A DNA stretch of 64,000 nucleotides from DASSUW01 sp963811895 (GTDB taxonomy: Bacteria > Actinomycetota > Thermoleophilia > Solirubrobacterales > Solirubrobacteraceae). The stretch lies in NCBI GenBank assembly GCA_963811895.1, contig CAWETE010000016.1:186001-250000 (forward strand), given 5' to 3'. Below, in pieces: positions 34,177 through 44,661 of the stretch. Within the stretch, counting starts at the first letter, position 1. Each line of letters opens with the position of its first letter. Both the position numbers and the translations under genes were made by a program. Below the pieces are notes generated by a model. The model did not search any database. It was not told the DNA's origin and was given only the letters and a program-made list of their open reading frames with translations.

Positions 34177-35126
34177 ACCTGAGCCTCGCCCACTGAAGGG
34201 GTCTGTCCCCATGAGTCGACCTCACTCAAGGGGTCAGACCCCTCATAGGCGGTCAGTACGACGCCCTGGTCGGTGATCAAGAGGCCGCCGTGCTTCGACA
34301 GGATCGCCCGGCCGGCCTGCGGGCCGGCCAGGATCGCCGCCTTGGCCAGCGCCTCGGCGAGCGTGGCCGTGGGCGCCTTCGCGGTGGCGCTCAGGACGCC
34401 GGTCCAGGCCGGGCGGCCGGTGGACGGGTCGAGCAGGTGGTGGGCGGGGCGGCGGCCGGCGTCCCACCAGATGCGCTTGTCGATGCCCGACGTGGCGACC
34501 GCGTCGTCATCGAGCTCGAGCACCTCGGCGAGCATGCCGGTGACCGGGTTGGGGACCAGCACCTCGTGGATGCCGTGGACGCGCAGGTCGCCGCCGAGGT
34601 CGGCGGCGCACGGGCCATGCGGCGCGAGCAGCTCGACCGCGAGGTCGGCGGCCAGGCCCTTGGCGCTGCCGCCGAGGTCGAGGTGGACGCCGGGCGGCCG
34701 CACGACCGTCCCGGCCGCATCGTCGACGTGGACGCGGCGCCAGTCGGCCGCCGGCGAGGGGGCGGCCGGCCGCGGATCGGGCGCGGTCGCGAGCGCGGCC
34801 TGGAGGTCGGCGCGGGGGTGGCCGACGAGCGAGCGGTCGTAGCCCGCGCGCACCACGGCGCCGAGCAGCGTCGGGTCGGCGAGGCCGCCGGTGGCGGCGG
34901 CGCCGGCGATCGCCGCGCGGATGGCGTTGCGCAGCGTCCGCGAGGCCGGCACGGTCTCGCGCGGGTCGGCGTTGAGCGCGCTCAGCTCGCTGTGCGGGTC
35001 GAAGCGCGTGAGGCGTGCCTCGAGGTCCTCGATCAGGCAGCGGGCCTTGTGGAGCGGGGCTCCGGGGCTGCCGAGCAGCCGCACGGAGGTGCCCATTGCG
35101 GGGAAGGCGAGCTCGCTGAGCGTCAT
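34173..35126 (-). CDS. apbE: FAD:protein FMN transferase (ApbE)
   Basis: A 317-residue ApbE-family enzyme, which attaches FMN to a Thr/Ser of target proteins. Landmarks are FPAMGTSVRLLGSP, the FDPHSELSALNADP segment, VHLDLGGSAKGLAADLAVELL, AADLGGDLRVHG and ATSGIDKRIWWDAGRRPAHHLLDPSTGRPA (in parts), with the metal-binding end TATLAEALAKAA. No lipoprotein signal is seen, so it may act in the cytosol. No protein with a recognisable flavinylation motif lies nearby. Overlaps both neighbours by ATGA. Confidence 0.93.
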   Translation of the reverse strand: MTLSELAFPAMGTSVRLLGSPGAPLHKARCLIEDLEARLTRFDPHSELSALNADPRETVPASRTLRNAIRAAIAGAAATGGLADPTLLGAVVRAGYDRSLVGHPRADLQAALATAPDPRPAAPSPAADWRRVHVDDAAGTVVRPPGVHLDLGGSAKGLAADLAVELLAPHGPCAADLGGDLRVHGIHEVLVPNPVTGMLAEVLELDDDAVATSGIDKRIWWDAGRRPAHHLLDPSTGRPAWTGVLSATAKAPTATLAEALAKAAILAGPQAGRAILSKHGGLLITDQGVVLTAYEGSDPLSEVDSWGQTPSVGEAQV

Positions 35127-35524
35127 GACGACTGGGTGGTCAGAGGCGCGGGAGCCGGCGCGGGCGCCGGGGCGGGGGCGGGCGCCGGGGCCGGCGCGGA
35201 CGTCGTGGTCTGCGGCGCGGAACTCTGAGCCTGGGCCGGCGCCGCGCCGGAGCTCGCGGGCGGGTGGTGGATGACCACCCGCTTGATGACCTTGCGGATC
35301 AGGACTCGCCGCGGCTCGGGCTGCTGGACCTGGGCGACGGGCTGCGCCGGCCCGAGCGCCGGGTCCAGGCCCTCGCGGACCTGGACGGCGAGCAGCGCGA
35401 GCGCCGCGAAGAACGCGCCGAGCGCGCCGCCGAACACCCACCCGGCTCGCGGCTTGGCGGGCCGGCGCGGGGGCTGACCGCCGGCTGCGGCCGGCTGCTC
35501 CGTCGTGCGCGGCTCGTCAGTCAT
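35123..35524 (-). CDS. small single-pass membrane protein with Pro-Ala repeat tail
   Basis: A 133-residue protein from ATG 35524 (MTDEPRTTEQPAAAGG). One transmembrane helix (WVFGGALGAFFAALALLAV) follows a basic Pro-rich N-terminus. The extracytoplasmic part has a basic patch RRVLIRKVIKRVVIHHPP and then a repetitive (PA)n tail ending LTTQSS. It is not a known family. The basic patch resembles one in the next gene upstream (TKVIRRTIHRRPK). It overlaps apbE by 4 bp and the acidic gene by 8 bp, so it belongs to the redox operon. Confidence 0.75.
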   Translation of the reverse strand: MTDEPRTTEQPAAAGGQPPRRPAKPRAGWVFGGALGAFFAALALLAVQVREGLDPALGPAQPVAQVQQPEPRRVLIRKVIKRVVIHHPPASSGAAPAQAQSSAPQTTTSAPAPAPAPAPAPAPAPAPLTTQSS

Positions 35525-36003
35525 CGTCGTCGCCGCCGCGTCCGCGACCGCGGCCACGCCCGTGCCCGCTGTCGTCGTCGTCATCGCCGCCGTGGCCCGA
35601 GTCGTCGTCGGAGTCGTCGTCGCCTCCGTGGCTCGCAGTCGTCGTCGTCCCAGTCGTCGTCGCCGTGGTCGTCGTCGCCGTGGCCGCTGCTGGCGGAGCC
35701 GCCGGACGGCGCGGTGCCGGGCGCGTCGCCCGGGCCCTGGTCGGCCGTGCCGTCGTCGCTGCGCGACGAACGCGCCGGCGCGGCCGCGGCGGGTGCCGAG
35801 GCGGCGGCGGCCTTCGGCCGGCGGTGGATCGTGCGCCGGATCACCTTGGTCCGGACCTCGACGGGCGGGTCCGTCTCGGCGGCAGGAGCGGGAGCGGTCG
35901 TGGCGGCCGGCTCCGACCCGCCGGCCGCGAGGGCGACGGCGGCCAGCAGGCCGAGGGCGAGGATGGTGAGGGCGGCGGCGATGCTCGAGCGGCTGAAGGT
36001 CAT
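35517..36003 (-). CDS. secreted/membrane-anchored acidic protein with RGRG tail, one-base insertion
   Basis: Starts ATG 36003: a signal or anchor helix (AALTILALGLLAAVALAAGG), then Pro/Ala linker, a basic patch TKVIRRTIHRRPK, then Asp/Gly/Ser/His-rich sequence. As given, the frame turns Arg-rich after WDDDD and stops near 35581. Removing one base at about 35636-35640 (CTCGCAGTC where the neighbouring repeats have CTCGAGTC-like spacing) restores an acidic tail ending SGHGRGRGRGRGGDDDD and a stop at 35517, overlapping the next gene's ATG. The gene at 38185 has nearly the same tail, which supports the correction. Function unknown. Confidence 0.7.
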
Positions 36004-36097
36004 GCCCCCACCGTCGTCAGCCACCGGCCAAGGCCCCGGCAACTGCCGGTTAAGCCTTGGGAAAGCCCGCGCGGGCGCGGCTACATTCGCTGGTGCC

Positions 36098-36811
36098 GTG
36101 CAGACGCCAAGACCCCGCGTCCTCTTCGTCGAGGACGAGCCGAGCATCTACGAGCCGTTCTCCAAGGCCCTCGCCCGCGAGGGCTTCGAGCCGGTCGTCG
36201 CCCGCACCGCCGCCCGCGCGATCGAGCTCGCCGAGGGCGACTTCGCGATCGTCCTGCTCGACCTCACGCTCCCCGACGGCGACGGCCGCGACGTCTGCCG
36301 CGCCATCCGCCGCACGAGCTCGGTCCCCATCCTCATGCTGACGGCGCGCGGCACCGAGGCCGACCGCATCGTCGGCCTCGAGCTGGGCGCCGACGACTAC
36401 GTCGTCAAGCCGTTCAGCGGCGCCGAGGTGATCGCCCGCATCCGGGCCATCCTGCGCCGCAGCGCCGCCCAGCCCGCCGACGACGAGCCGCCGCCGGGCC
36501 CGATAACGGTCGGCGAGCTCGAGGTCGACATCGGCGCCCGGCGCGCGCGCCTGGGCCAGGAGGAGCTCCAGCTCAGCCGCAAGGAGTTCGACCTGCTGGC
36601 CGAGCTGATCCGCAACGCGGGTCGCGTCGTCACGCGCGAGCAGCTGATGGACCGCGTGTGGGACGAGAACTGGTTCGGCTCCACCAAGACGCTCGACGTC
36701 CACGTCCGCTGGCTGCGCCAGAAGCTCGGCGACGACCCCGCCGATCCGCGCTTCCTGCACACCGTGCGCGGCGTGGGCTTCCGGTTCACCGCGCCCGAGG
36801 AGCTCCCGTAA
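36098..36811 (+). CDS. OmpR-family response regulator
   Basis: A 237-residue two-component regulator. The receiver has VEDEP (acidic pocket), LLDLTLPDGDG with the phospho-acceptor Asp, MLTARG and VVKPF (Lys). The C-terminal winged helix has LSRKEFDLLAELIRNAGRVV and VHVRWLRQKLGDD. GTG 36098 is preceded by TACATT ten bases upstream. It is divergent from the redox operon and followed at once by its kinase gene; it probably controls both sides of this locus. Confidence 0.95.
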   Translation: MQTPRPRVLFVEDEPSIYEPFSKALAREGFEPVVARTAARAIELAEGDFAIVLLDLTLPDGDGRDVCRAIRRTSSVPILMLTARGTEADRIVGLELGADDYVVKPFSGAEVIARIRAILRRSAAQPADDEPPPGPITVGELEVDIGARRARLGQEELQLSRKEFDLLAELIRNAGRVVTREQLMDRVWDENWFGSTKTLDVHVRWLRQKLGDDPADPRFLHTVRGVGFRFTAPEELP

Positions 36812-38160
36812 GCCTCCGCCTCCGCCTGCTGCTGGCGCTCGCCTACGTGCTGGTGCTCGCGGTCGTCGCCCTCGAGGTCCCGCTCATCATCAGCATCCGC
36901 GACCGGGTCGACGCCGAGGTCGAGTCGCAGGCGCAGAGCCAGGCCGAGATCATCGCGGCCACGATCGACGTGAGCAACCGCGAGAGCCTCGAGGAGGTGG
37001 CCGAGCACGCCGCCGAGGAGGTGCGCGGCCGCGTGATCGTCGTGGGTCCTGGCGGCCGTCTGGTGGCCGACTCGGCCGGCGAGGATCGTCTCGGCGCCGA
37101 CTACGGCTCGCGCCCGGAGATCAAGAGGGCGCTCGGCGGCGACTCGTTCCAGGAGGAGCGTCGCAGCGACACGCTCGACGAGACGATCGTCGCCACGGCG
37201 GTGCCGATCCGCGAGACCGGAACCGGCGCGACGATCGGGGCCGTGCGGGTGACGCAGAGCGTCGACGCCGTCGATCGCGCCACCCGCCGCGCCACGCTCG
37301 GGCTGATCGCGATCGGGCTGCTCGTGCTGGTGCTCGGCCTCGGCGCGGGCGCGCTGATCGCCGGCCAGGTCGCCGGGCCGGTGCGCAGGCTCGACCAGGC
37401 GGCGCGGCGCGTGGCCGAGGGCGACCTGTCGGCTCGCGCCGAGATCGAGGGCAGCGCCGAGCAGCAGCGGCTCGCGCGCACGTTCAACGACATGACGTCG
37501 CGGCTCGAGCGGCTGGTCTCCAGCCAGCGCGACTTCGTCGCCGACGCCTCGCACCAGCTCCGCACCCCGCTCAGCGGGCTGCGGCTGCGGCTCGAGGAGG
37601 CCCGCGCCTCGACCGCCGACGCCGACGCCCACGAGGAGATCGACGCCGGCCTGCGCGAGCTCGACCGGCTGTCGGCGATGGTCACCGAGCTGCTCGTGCT
37701 CTCTCAGGCCGGCGAGGTCGACGCCCCGCCCGAGCGCGTCGACCTCGAGGACGCGGCGCGCCGCGCCGAGGCTCGCTGGGACGGCGCGGAAGGCGGCCGC
37801 GTGCGCTCGTCCGGCGACCCCGCCGACGGCTTCGCCCCAGTTGCCGACCTCGACCGCGCGCTCGACGCGCTGGTCGAGAACGCCATCCACTACGGCAACG
37901 GCGAGGTCGAGGTCCGCGCGCGGCCCGGGGCGGTCGAGGTGCTCGACCGCGGGCCGGGGCTCACCGACGAGGACCTCGAGGCCGTCTTCGAGCGCTTCCA
38001 CCGCGGCATCGCCGGCCGCAGCGGCCCGAACGGGACCGGCCTCGGGCTGCCGATCGCACGCGAGCTGGCGCGCCGCTGGGGCGGCGACGTCACGCTCGCC
38101 AACCGCGACGGCGGCGGCGCCCGCGCGACGCTGACCGTCCCGCCCTTTCCCGGGCCTTAA
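36808..38160 (+). CDS. sensor histidine kinase
   Basis: About 450 residues. Two helices (near residues 6-30 and 170-190) flank an extracytoplasmic sensor domain. HAMP (VRRLDQAARRVAEGDLSARA), HisKA with phospho-His (FVADASHQLRTPLSGLRLRL) and HATPase (LVENAIHYG, DRGPGLTDEDLEAVFERF, GTGLGLPIARELA) follow. The start is unresolved: where GTGA overlap would be expected the sequence reads GTAAGC, so the frame opens at GTA 36808; CTG 36826 is the only nearby near-cognate alternative that keeps the first helix. Paired with the response regulator. Confidence 0.92.
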   Translation, partial: VSLRLRLLLALAYVLVLAVVALEVPLIISIRDRVDAEVESQAQSQAEIIAATIDVSNRESLEEVAEHAAEEVRGRVIVVGPGGRLVADSAGEDRLGADYGSRPEIKRALGGDSFQEERRSDTLDETIVATAVPIRETGTGATIGAVRVTQSVDAVDRATRRATLGLIAIGLLVLVLGLGAGALIAGQVAGPVRRLDQAARRVAEGDLSARAEIEGSAEQQRLARTFNDMTSRLERLVSSQRDFVADASHQLRTPLSGLRLRLEEARASTADADAHEEIDAGLRELDRLSAMVTELLVLSQAGEVDAPPERVDLEDAARRAEARWDGAEGGRVRSSGDPADGFAPVADLDRALDALVENAIHYGNGEVEVRARPGAVEVLDRGPGLTDEDLEAVFERFHRGIAGRSGPNGTGLGLPIARELARRWGGDVTLANRDGGGARATLTVPPFPGP

Positions 38161-38184
38161 CCGAACCCGGGCTACGGTGTCTGC

Positions 38185-38652
38185 ATGCGCCGCGCCACCG
38201 TGCTCTGGCTCCTGCTCGCCGCCAGCGGCGTGATGCTGGTGGCCGGCGTGACCCTGGCGGCCTCGACGCTCTCGACGCAGTCCGTCGGCCTCTCCTCGGA
38301 GCCGCTGAGCGCCGGCGACGAGCTGGCCCCGCAGGAGACCGCCACGCCGACCCCGCGGGCGACCGCGACGCCCACCGCAGCCGCCGAGCGCCGCGCCCGC
38401 CGCCGCCGCGAGAACAGGGCGGAGCGCAGGGCGACGCCCACGCCCGCCCCGCGCGGGCCGGCCGCGACCGCGGCGCCCACGGCTGTGGCGACGCCTGACG
38501 GCGACGATGACGACGACAACTCCGGCTCGGGCTCGGACGACGACAACTCCGGCTCCGGGTCGGACAGCTCGGGCTCCGGCTCCGGCGGCGACGACGACAG
38601 CGGCCAGGGCCGCGGCCGGGGCCGCGGGCGCGGCGGCGACGACGACGATTGA
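38185..38652 (+). CDS. secreted/anchored acidic protein with RGRG tail (paralogue of the 35517-36003 gene)
   Basis: A 155-residue protein. An N-terminal helix (VLWLLLAASGVMLVAGVTLA) acts as signal or anchor; a Thr/Pro/Ala and Arg-rich middle follows, then repeated (N)SGSGSDDD units and the end SGQGRGRGRGRGGDDDD. The same ending occurs in the gene across the two-component system on the other strand. TACGGT lies exactly six bases before the ATG, so it probably has its own leaderless promoter. Function unknown; a cell-surface polyelectrolyte or metal-binding role is speculation. Confidence 0.75.
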   Translation: MRRATVLWLLLAASGVMLVAGVTLAASTLSTQSVGLSSEPLSAGDELAPQETATPTPRATATPTAAAERRARRRRENRAERRATPTPAPRGPAATAAPTAVATPDGDDDDDNSGSGSDDDNSGSGSDSSGSGSGGDDDSGQGRGRGRGRGGDDDD

Positions 38653-38660
38653 CAGGGCGC

Positions 38661-38687
38661 TAAAATCTCAGTCGACAAGACTGAGAT
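38661..38687 (+). promoter_or_regulatory. clpB promoter -10 with HAIR-like HspR operator
   Basis: TAAAAT (38661-38666) is followed directly by the perfect inverted repeat ATCTCAGTC-N5-GACTGAGAT (38665-38687). The core AGT-N7-ACT has the spacing of the HAIR element bound by HspR. The geometry equals that of the dnaK site. clpB starts 15 bp further on. Confidence 0.75.
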
Positions 38688-38702
38688 CTAGGAAACGCGC
38701 CC

Positions 38703-41221
<2,519 letters not shown>

Positions 41222-41225
<4 letters not shown>

Positions 41226-41869
41226 GGCACGACAGGCGTGACGACGATCGGACGCCGGACCCACACCGGGTCCGGCTCCGGCGAGTACTCGCGCTTCTGG
41301 TCGACCTGCATGATCCAGCGGCCGTTGCGCGCGTTCTCGACCGGGATCAGGCGGCGCTTGACGCTGAACGTGCCGCACGGGGAGGTCGACTCGCGGGCGA
41401 GGCGGACGGTCTTCTGCTCCTTGCCGCCGAACACGTAGTGGGCGAAGACGGGCGCGGCCTGCGTGAAGCCGCGGCCGCGGAAGCGGACGCGCTCCCCCGG
41501 TGACGCGCGCCGCGGGCTGACCCTCATCGCGAGGTTGGTCACGCGCGTGACCTTGTCGACCTGCGTGGCGGCGTCGCGCACCGTGACGGTGAGCGGCCGC
41601 TCGCCCTTGAGCTGGAACGGCGTCGGCAGCCTGATCTCGAACTCGCCGACCGACCCCGTCGGGGCGCTGCCCATGAGCACCCCGTCGAACAGCACGTCGA
41701 CCGTCGAGACCTGCGTGAAGTCGGTGCCCCGGATGACGATCTGCTCGCGCTCTTCCTCGCCCTCGCCGGCCGACACGTAGCACGGCTTGAGGTCCTCGAC
41801 CGTGGCCGCCGCGGCGGGCGCGGCGAGCAGGGCGAAGCACAGGCAGGTGTGAGCGAGGAGGCGGAGCAT
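41222..41869 (-). CDS. secreted protein with IPT/TIG-like beta-sandwich domains
   Basis: A 215-residue exported protein starting ATG 41869 (MLRLLAHTCLCFALLAAPAAAA signal, in parts). Two similar beta-rich segments (VIRGTDFTQVSTVDVLFDG and RFRGRGFTQAAPVFAHYVFGG) look like IPT/TIG or immunoglobulin-like repeats; three Cys residues remain in the mature part. Its stop overlaps that of clpB on the other strand. Function is unknown; an adhesive or structural surface role is a guess. Confidence 0.75.
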
Positions 41870-41939
41870 GGGGCCGGGCAAGTATGTCCTGGTGAAGACA
41901 ACACCGCACCTGACCAGAGGTATCGGCTACAACGGACCA

Positions 41940-42221
41940 ATGCCCACCTACATCATGCTCTCCACGCTGACGCCCGAGGGCGTCCAGACGGTCAAGAACA
42001 ACCCGTCGCGCATCCGCGAGGTCAACCAGGAGGTCGAGCAGCTCGGCGCCACCGTCAAGGCGCAATGGGCCACGCTCGGCCATTTCGACTTCATCAACAT
42101 CGTCGAGGCGCCCGACGAGAAGACGATGGCGCGCGTCTCGCTCGAGCTCGGCTCGCGCGGCACCGCCCACTACGAGTCGCTCGCCGCGATCCCGATCGAC
42201 GACTTCATCGCCTCCCTGTGA
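41940..42221 (+). CDS. GYD domain protein
   Basis: A 93-residue ferredoxin-fold-like protein of the GYD family: PTYIMLSTLTPEGVQTVKN at the start, QLGATVKAQWATLGHFDFIN and IVEAPDEKTMARVSLELG. The function of the family is unknown. ATG 41940 has TACAAC exactly six bases upstream and no ribosome-binding site. It overlaps purD by GTGA and so may head the purD-purE operon. Confidence 0.85.
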   Translation: MPTYIMLSTLTPEGVQTVKNNPSRIREVNQEVEQLGATVKAQWATLGHFDFINIVEAPDEKTMARVSLELGSRGTAHYESLAAIPIDDFIASL

Positions 42222-43437
42222 CGAAGGTCCTCGTCGTCGGCGGCGGGCGGCCGCGAGCACGCGATCGTGCGCGCGCTCGAAGCGGTCCCCGCAGCGTCCG
42301 GAGCTGTTCGCCTCGCCGGGCAACGCCGGGATCGCGCGCGACGCCACGATCGTGCCCGAGGGCGAGCTCGCGGCGGATGGACCTCGTCGTCGTCGGGCCC
42401 GAGGCCCCGCTGGTCGCCGGGCTGGTGGACGCAGTGCGCGGCCGCGGGGATCCCGTGCTTCGGGCCGATCGCGGCGGCCGCCCGGCTGGAGGGCTCCAAG
42501 GCGTACGCCAAGGAGGTGATGGCGGCGGCCGGCGTGCCGACCGGCGGCCACGCGGTCGTCGAGACGCGTCGAGGACGGCCTGGCGGCGATCGACGGCTAC
42601 CCGGCGGTGATCAAGGCCGACGGCCTGGCCGCCGGCAAGGGCGTGGTGATCGCGGCGGACGAGCGACGAGGCGCGCGAGGCGCTGGAGGCGATGCTCGTC
42701 GAGCGGCGCTTCGGCGACACGCCGGTGGTGGTCGAGGAGTTCCTCGACGGCGACGAGCTGTCGCTGCTGGCCATCTGCGACGGCGAGACGCGCCCTCCCG
42801 CTGGCGCCGGCCCGCGACTACAAGCGGATCGGCGACGGCGACACGGGCCCGAACACGGGCGGGATGGGCTGCTTCTCGCCGGTCGCCGGAGGTCGACGAC
42901 GCGTTCGTCGAGCGTGATCCGCGCCGAGGTCCACCAGCCGGTGGTGGACGAGCTGGCGCGCCGCGGCACGCCCGTTCCACGGCGTCCTCTACGCCGGGCT
43001 GATGCTCACGGCCGACGGGCGTCAAGGTGCTCGAGTTCAACGTGCGCTTCGGCGATCCCGAGACGCAGGTCGTCCTCCCGCGGCTGCGCTCCGACCTGCT
43101 CGACCTGCTCGAGCGCGCCACGCGCGCCCGGCGGGCTGGCCGGCGCGCGGCTCGAGTGGGACGCGCGCTCGGCGGTCACCGTGGTGCTCGCCTCGCGCGG
43201 CTACCCGGTGTCCTCGTCGTCGGGCGACGTGATCACCGGGCTCGACCGCGTGCCGGAGAGCGTCGAGGTCACGCACGCGGGCACGGCGCGAGCGCGACGG
43301 CGACGTCGTGACGGCCGGCGGCCGCGTGCTCAACGTGACCGCGCTCGGGGACGGGATGCAATCCGCCCGCGAGCATGCGTATGCTGCCGCCGACGTGATC
43401 GACTTCGACGGGCGCAGCTGGCCGGGAATGCGCATGA
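42218..43437 (+). CDS. purD: phosphoribosylamine-glycine ligase, interrupted by many +1 indels
   Basis: The protein reads clearly as PurD when frames are joined: TKVLVVGGGGREHAIVRAL, SPGNAGIARDATIVPEGEL, VVVGPEAPLVAGLVDA, SKAYAKEVMAAAGVPTGG, YPAVIKADGLAAGKGVVIA, EFLDGDELSLLAICDG, DTGPNTGGMGCFSP, VLYAGLMLTADG, VLEFNVRFGDPETQ. About 14 single added bases, near 42246, 42281, 42376, 42449, 42567, 42664, 42790, 42889, 42912, 42971, 43019, 43128, 43280 and 43422, break it. With the last one removed the gene ends SWRECA and its TGA (43435-43437) overlaps purE as ATGA. PurD makes GAR in purine synthesis. Essentiality and this pattern point to sequence errors. Confidence 0.85.
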
Positions 43438-43898
43438 GCGGAGAGCCGGTCACCGAGACCTCGGTGGAGGCCGCGTTCGACGGCCTGGACGTCGACACCC
43501 CGCAGGTCGGCATCGTCATGGGCTCCAAGAGCGACATGCCGGCCATGGAGGCCGCCGCCGAGGAGCTGCGCAAGCACGGCATCGGCCACGAGGTGCGCGT
43601 GATGTCGGCCCATCGCGAGCCCGACACGGTGGCGGACTACGCCAAGAACGCGCAGATGCGCGGCCTGCGCGTGATCATCGCCGGGGCGGGCCTGTCGGCC
43701 GCGCTGCCGGGCGTGGTCGCCGCCCACACCGCGCTGCCCGTGATCGGCGTCCCGCTGACGTCGTCCAAGTCGGTGGCCGGCGGGCTCGACGCGCTGCTCT
43801 CGATCGCCCAGATGCCGCCGGGCGTGCCGGTCGGCTGCGTGGGCATCGACAACGCGCGCAACGCCGCCGTGCTCGCCGCGCGCATCCTCGACTGCTGA
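43434..43898 (+). CDS. purE: N5-carboxyaminoimidazole ribonucleotide mutase
   Basis: A 154-residue class I PurE, which shifts the carboxyl group of N5-CAIR to give CAIR. The block VGIVMGSKSDMPAMEAAAEEL, then VMSAHREPDTVADYA and IIAGAGLSAALPGVVAAHT, GVPLTSSKSVAGGLDALLSI match the family. ATG 43434 overlaps the corrected purD stop. The same frame extends upstream into purD, so a start could be misassigned if the purD error is not corrected. The N-terminus is about 20 residues longer than usual. No purK is nearby. Confidence 0.93.
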   Translation: MSGEPVTETSVEAAFDGLDVDTPQVGIVMGSKSDMPAMEAAAEELRKHGIGHEVRVMSAHREPDTVADYAKNAQMRGLRVIIAGAGLSAALPGVVAAHTALPVIGVPLTSSKSVAGGLDALLSIAQMPPGVPVGCVGIDNARNAAVLAARILDC

Positions 43899-43915
43899 CG
43901 GGTTAGGCTCGGCGG

Positions 43916-44596
43916 GTGGCGGCCTCGCCGCTCCAACCGCACGCCGTGACGGCCGCCGAGCTCGCCGCCCGCAATGCCGCGACGCGCCGCGGCACGCCGT
44001 TCCTCGTCTACCTCGACGGCGACGGCCGGCAGGTGATCGTCGACCTCGAGGAGACGAGCGGCACGCTGGTCGTCGGCCGCCAGCCGGGCAGCGACCTCTG
44101 CATCGACTGGGATCCGTCGGTCTCGCGCGTGCACGCGCGGCTCGAGCGGCTCGGCACGCACTGGACGGTGGTCGACGACGGGCTGTCGCGCCACGGCACC
44201 TTCCTCCACGGGGAGCGCATCGACGGCCGGCGGCGGCTCGGCGACGGCGACCTGATCGGCGTCGGCCAGTCGGTGATCGCCTACTGCGATCCCTTGACCG
44301 GCCTGCCGGCCTCCACCGCGCCGGTCATGGCGGCCGTGACGCCGCCGCCGGTGCTCACGCCGGCCCAGCGGCGCGTGCTGGTGGAGCTGTGCCGCCCGCT
44401 GCTCGACGGCTCGGGCGAGCGCCGCCGGCAACCGCCGATCGCCGAGGCGCTGGTGGTCGGCGTCGACGGCGTCAAGCACCGGCTCGGCGAGCTCTACGAC
44501 CGCTTCGGGGTCGAGGGGCTGCCGCAGAACGAGAAGCGCGCCGCGCTGGCCGCGGCCGCGATCCGCGCCGGGGTCGTCTCGCGCCGCGACCTGTGA
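43916..44596 (+). CDS. FHA domain protein with C-terminal helical domain
   Basis: A 226-residue cytosolic protein. The forkhead-associated domain (about residues 25-120) shows VVGRQPGSDLCIDWDPSVSR, HARLERLGTHWTVVDDG and SRHGTFLHGERI, so it should bind phosphothreonine. The C-terminal part (TPAQRRVLVELCRPLL, EALVVGVDGVKHRLGELYDRF) looks like a winged-helix or effector domain. Start GTG 43916 has TAGGCT exactly six bases upstream. Partner kinase unknown; the kinase at 26539 is the only one in the window. Confidence 0.88.
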   Translation: MAASPLQPHAVTAAELAARNAATRRGTPFLVYLDGDGRQVIVDLEETSGTLVVGRQPGSDLCIDWDPSVSRVHARLERLGTHWTVVDDGLSRHGTFLHGERIDGRRRLGDGDLIGVGQSVIAYCDPLTGLPASTAPVMAAVTPPPVLTPAQRRVLVELCRPLLDGSGERRRQPPIAEALVVGVDGVKHRLGELYDRFGVEGLPQNEKRAALAAAAIRAGVVSRRDL

Positions 44597-44630
44597 GGGG
44601 TGCACGCGACTGTGCACCCTGCGGCATAGA
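44597..44630 (+). promoter_or_regulatory. palindrome/-10 cassette, copy 1
   Basis: GGGTGCAC-N6-GTGCACCC (44598-44619) starts just after the FHA-gene stop; four bases beyond it is CATAGA (44625-44630), then 31 bases to the ATG at 44662. The same palindrome (same central six bases), the same 4-base gap, CATAGA and the same 31-base leader recur at 46821-46854. This looks like a duplicated operator-promoter unit. Confidence 0.6.
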
Positions 44631-44661
44631 GCCGCGCGGGCGGCGGCGGCACCGTTGCCGC

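Noticed and set aside
35126..35210. Pro-Ala coding repeat as a CRISPR-like or satellite repeat
   Set aside because: The periodicity comes from a (PA)n protein tail in one frame, without spacers.
42218..43437. Programmed frameshifting or recoding in purD
   Set aside because: About 14 sites without a common slippery sequence or structure; the same kind of breaks hits unrelated genes nearby.
43308..43898. Natural PurD-PurE fusion
   Set aside because: The frames join only as the sequence stands; removing one more extra base at about 43422 gives a PurD stop and an ATGA overlap with purE, which fits the gene style.
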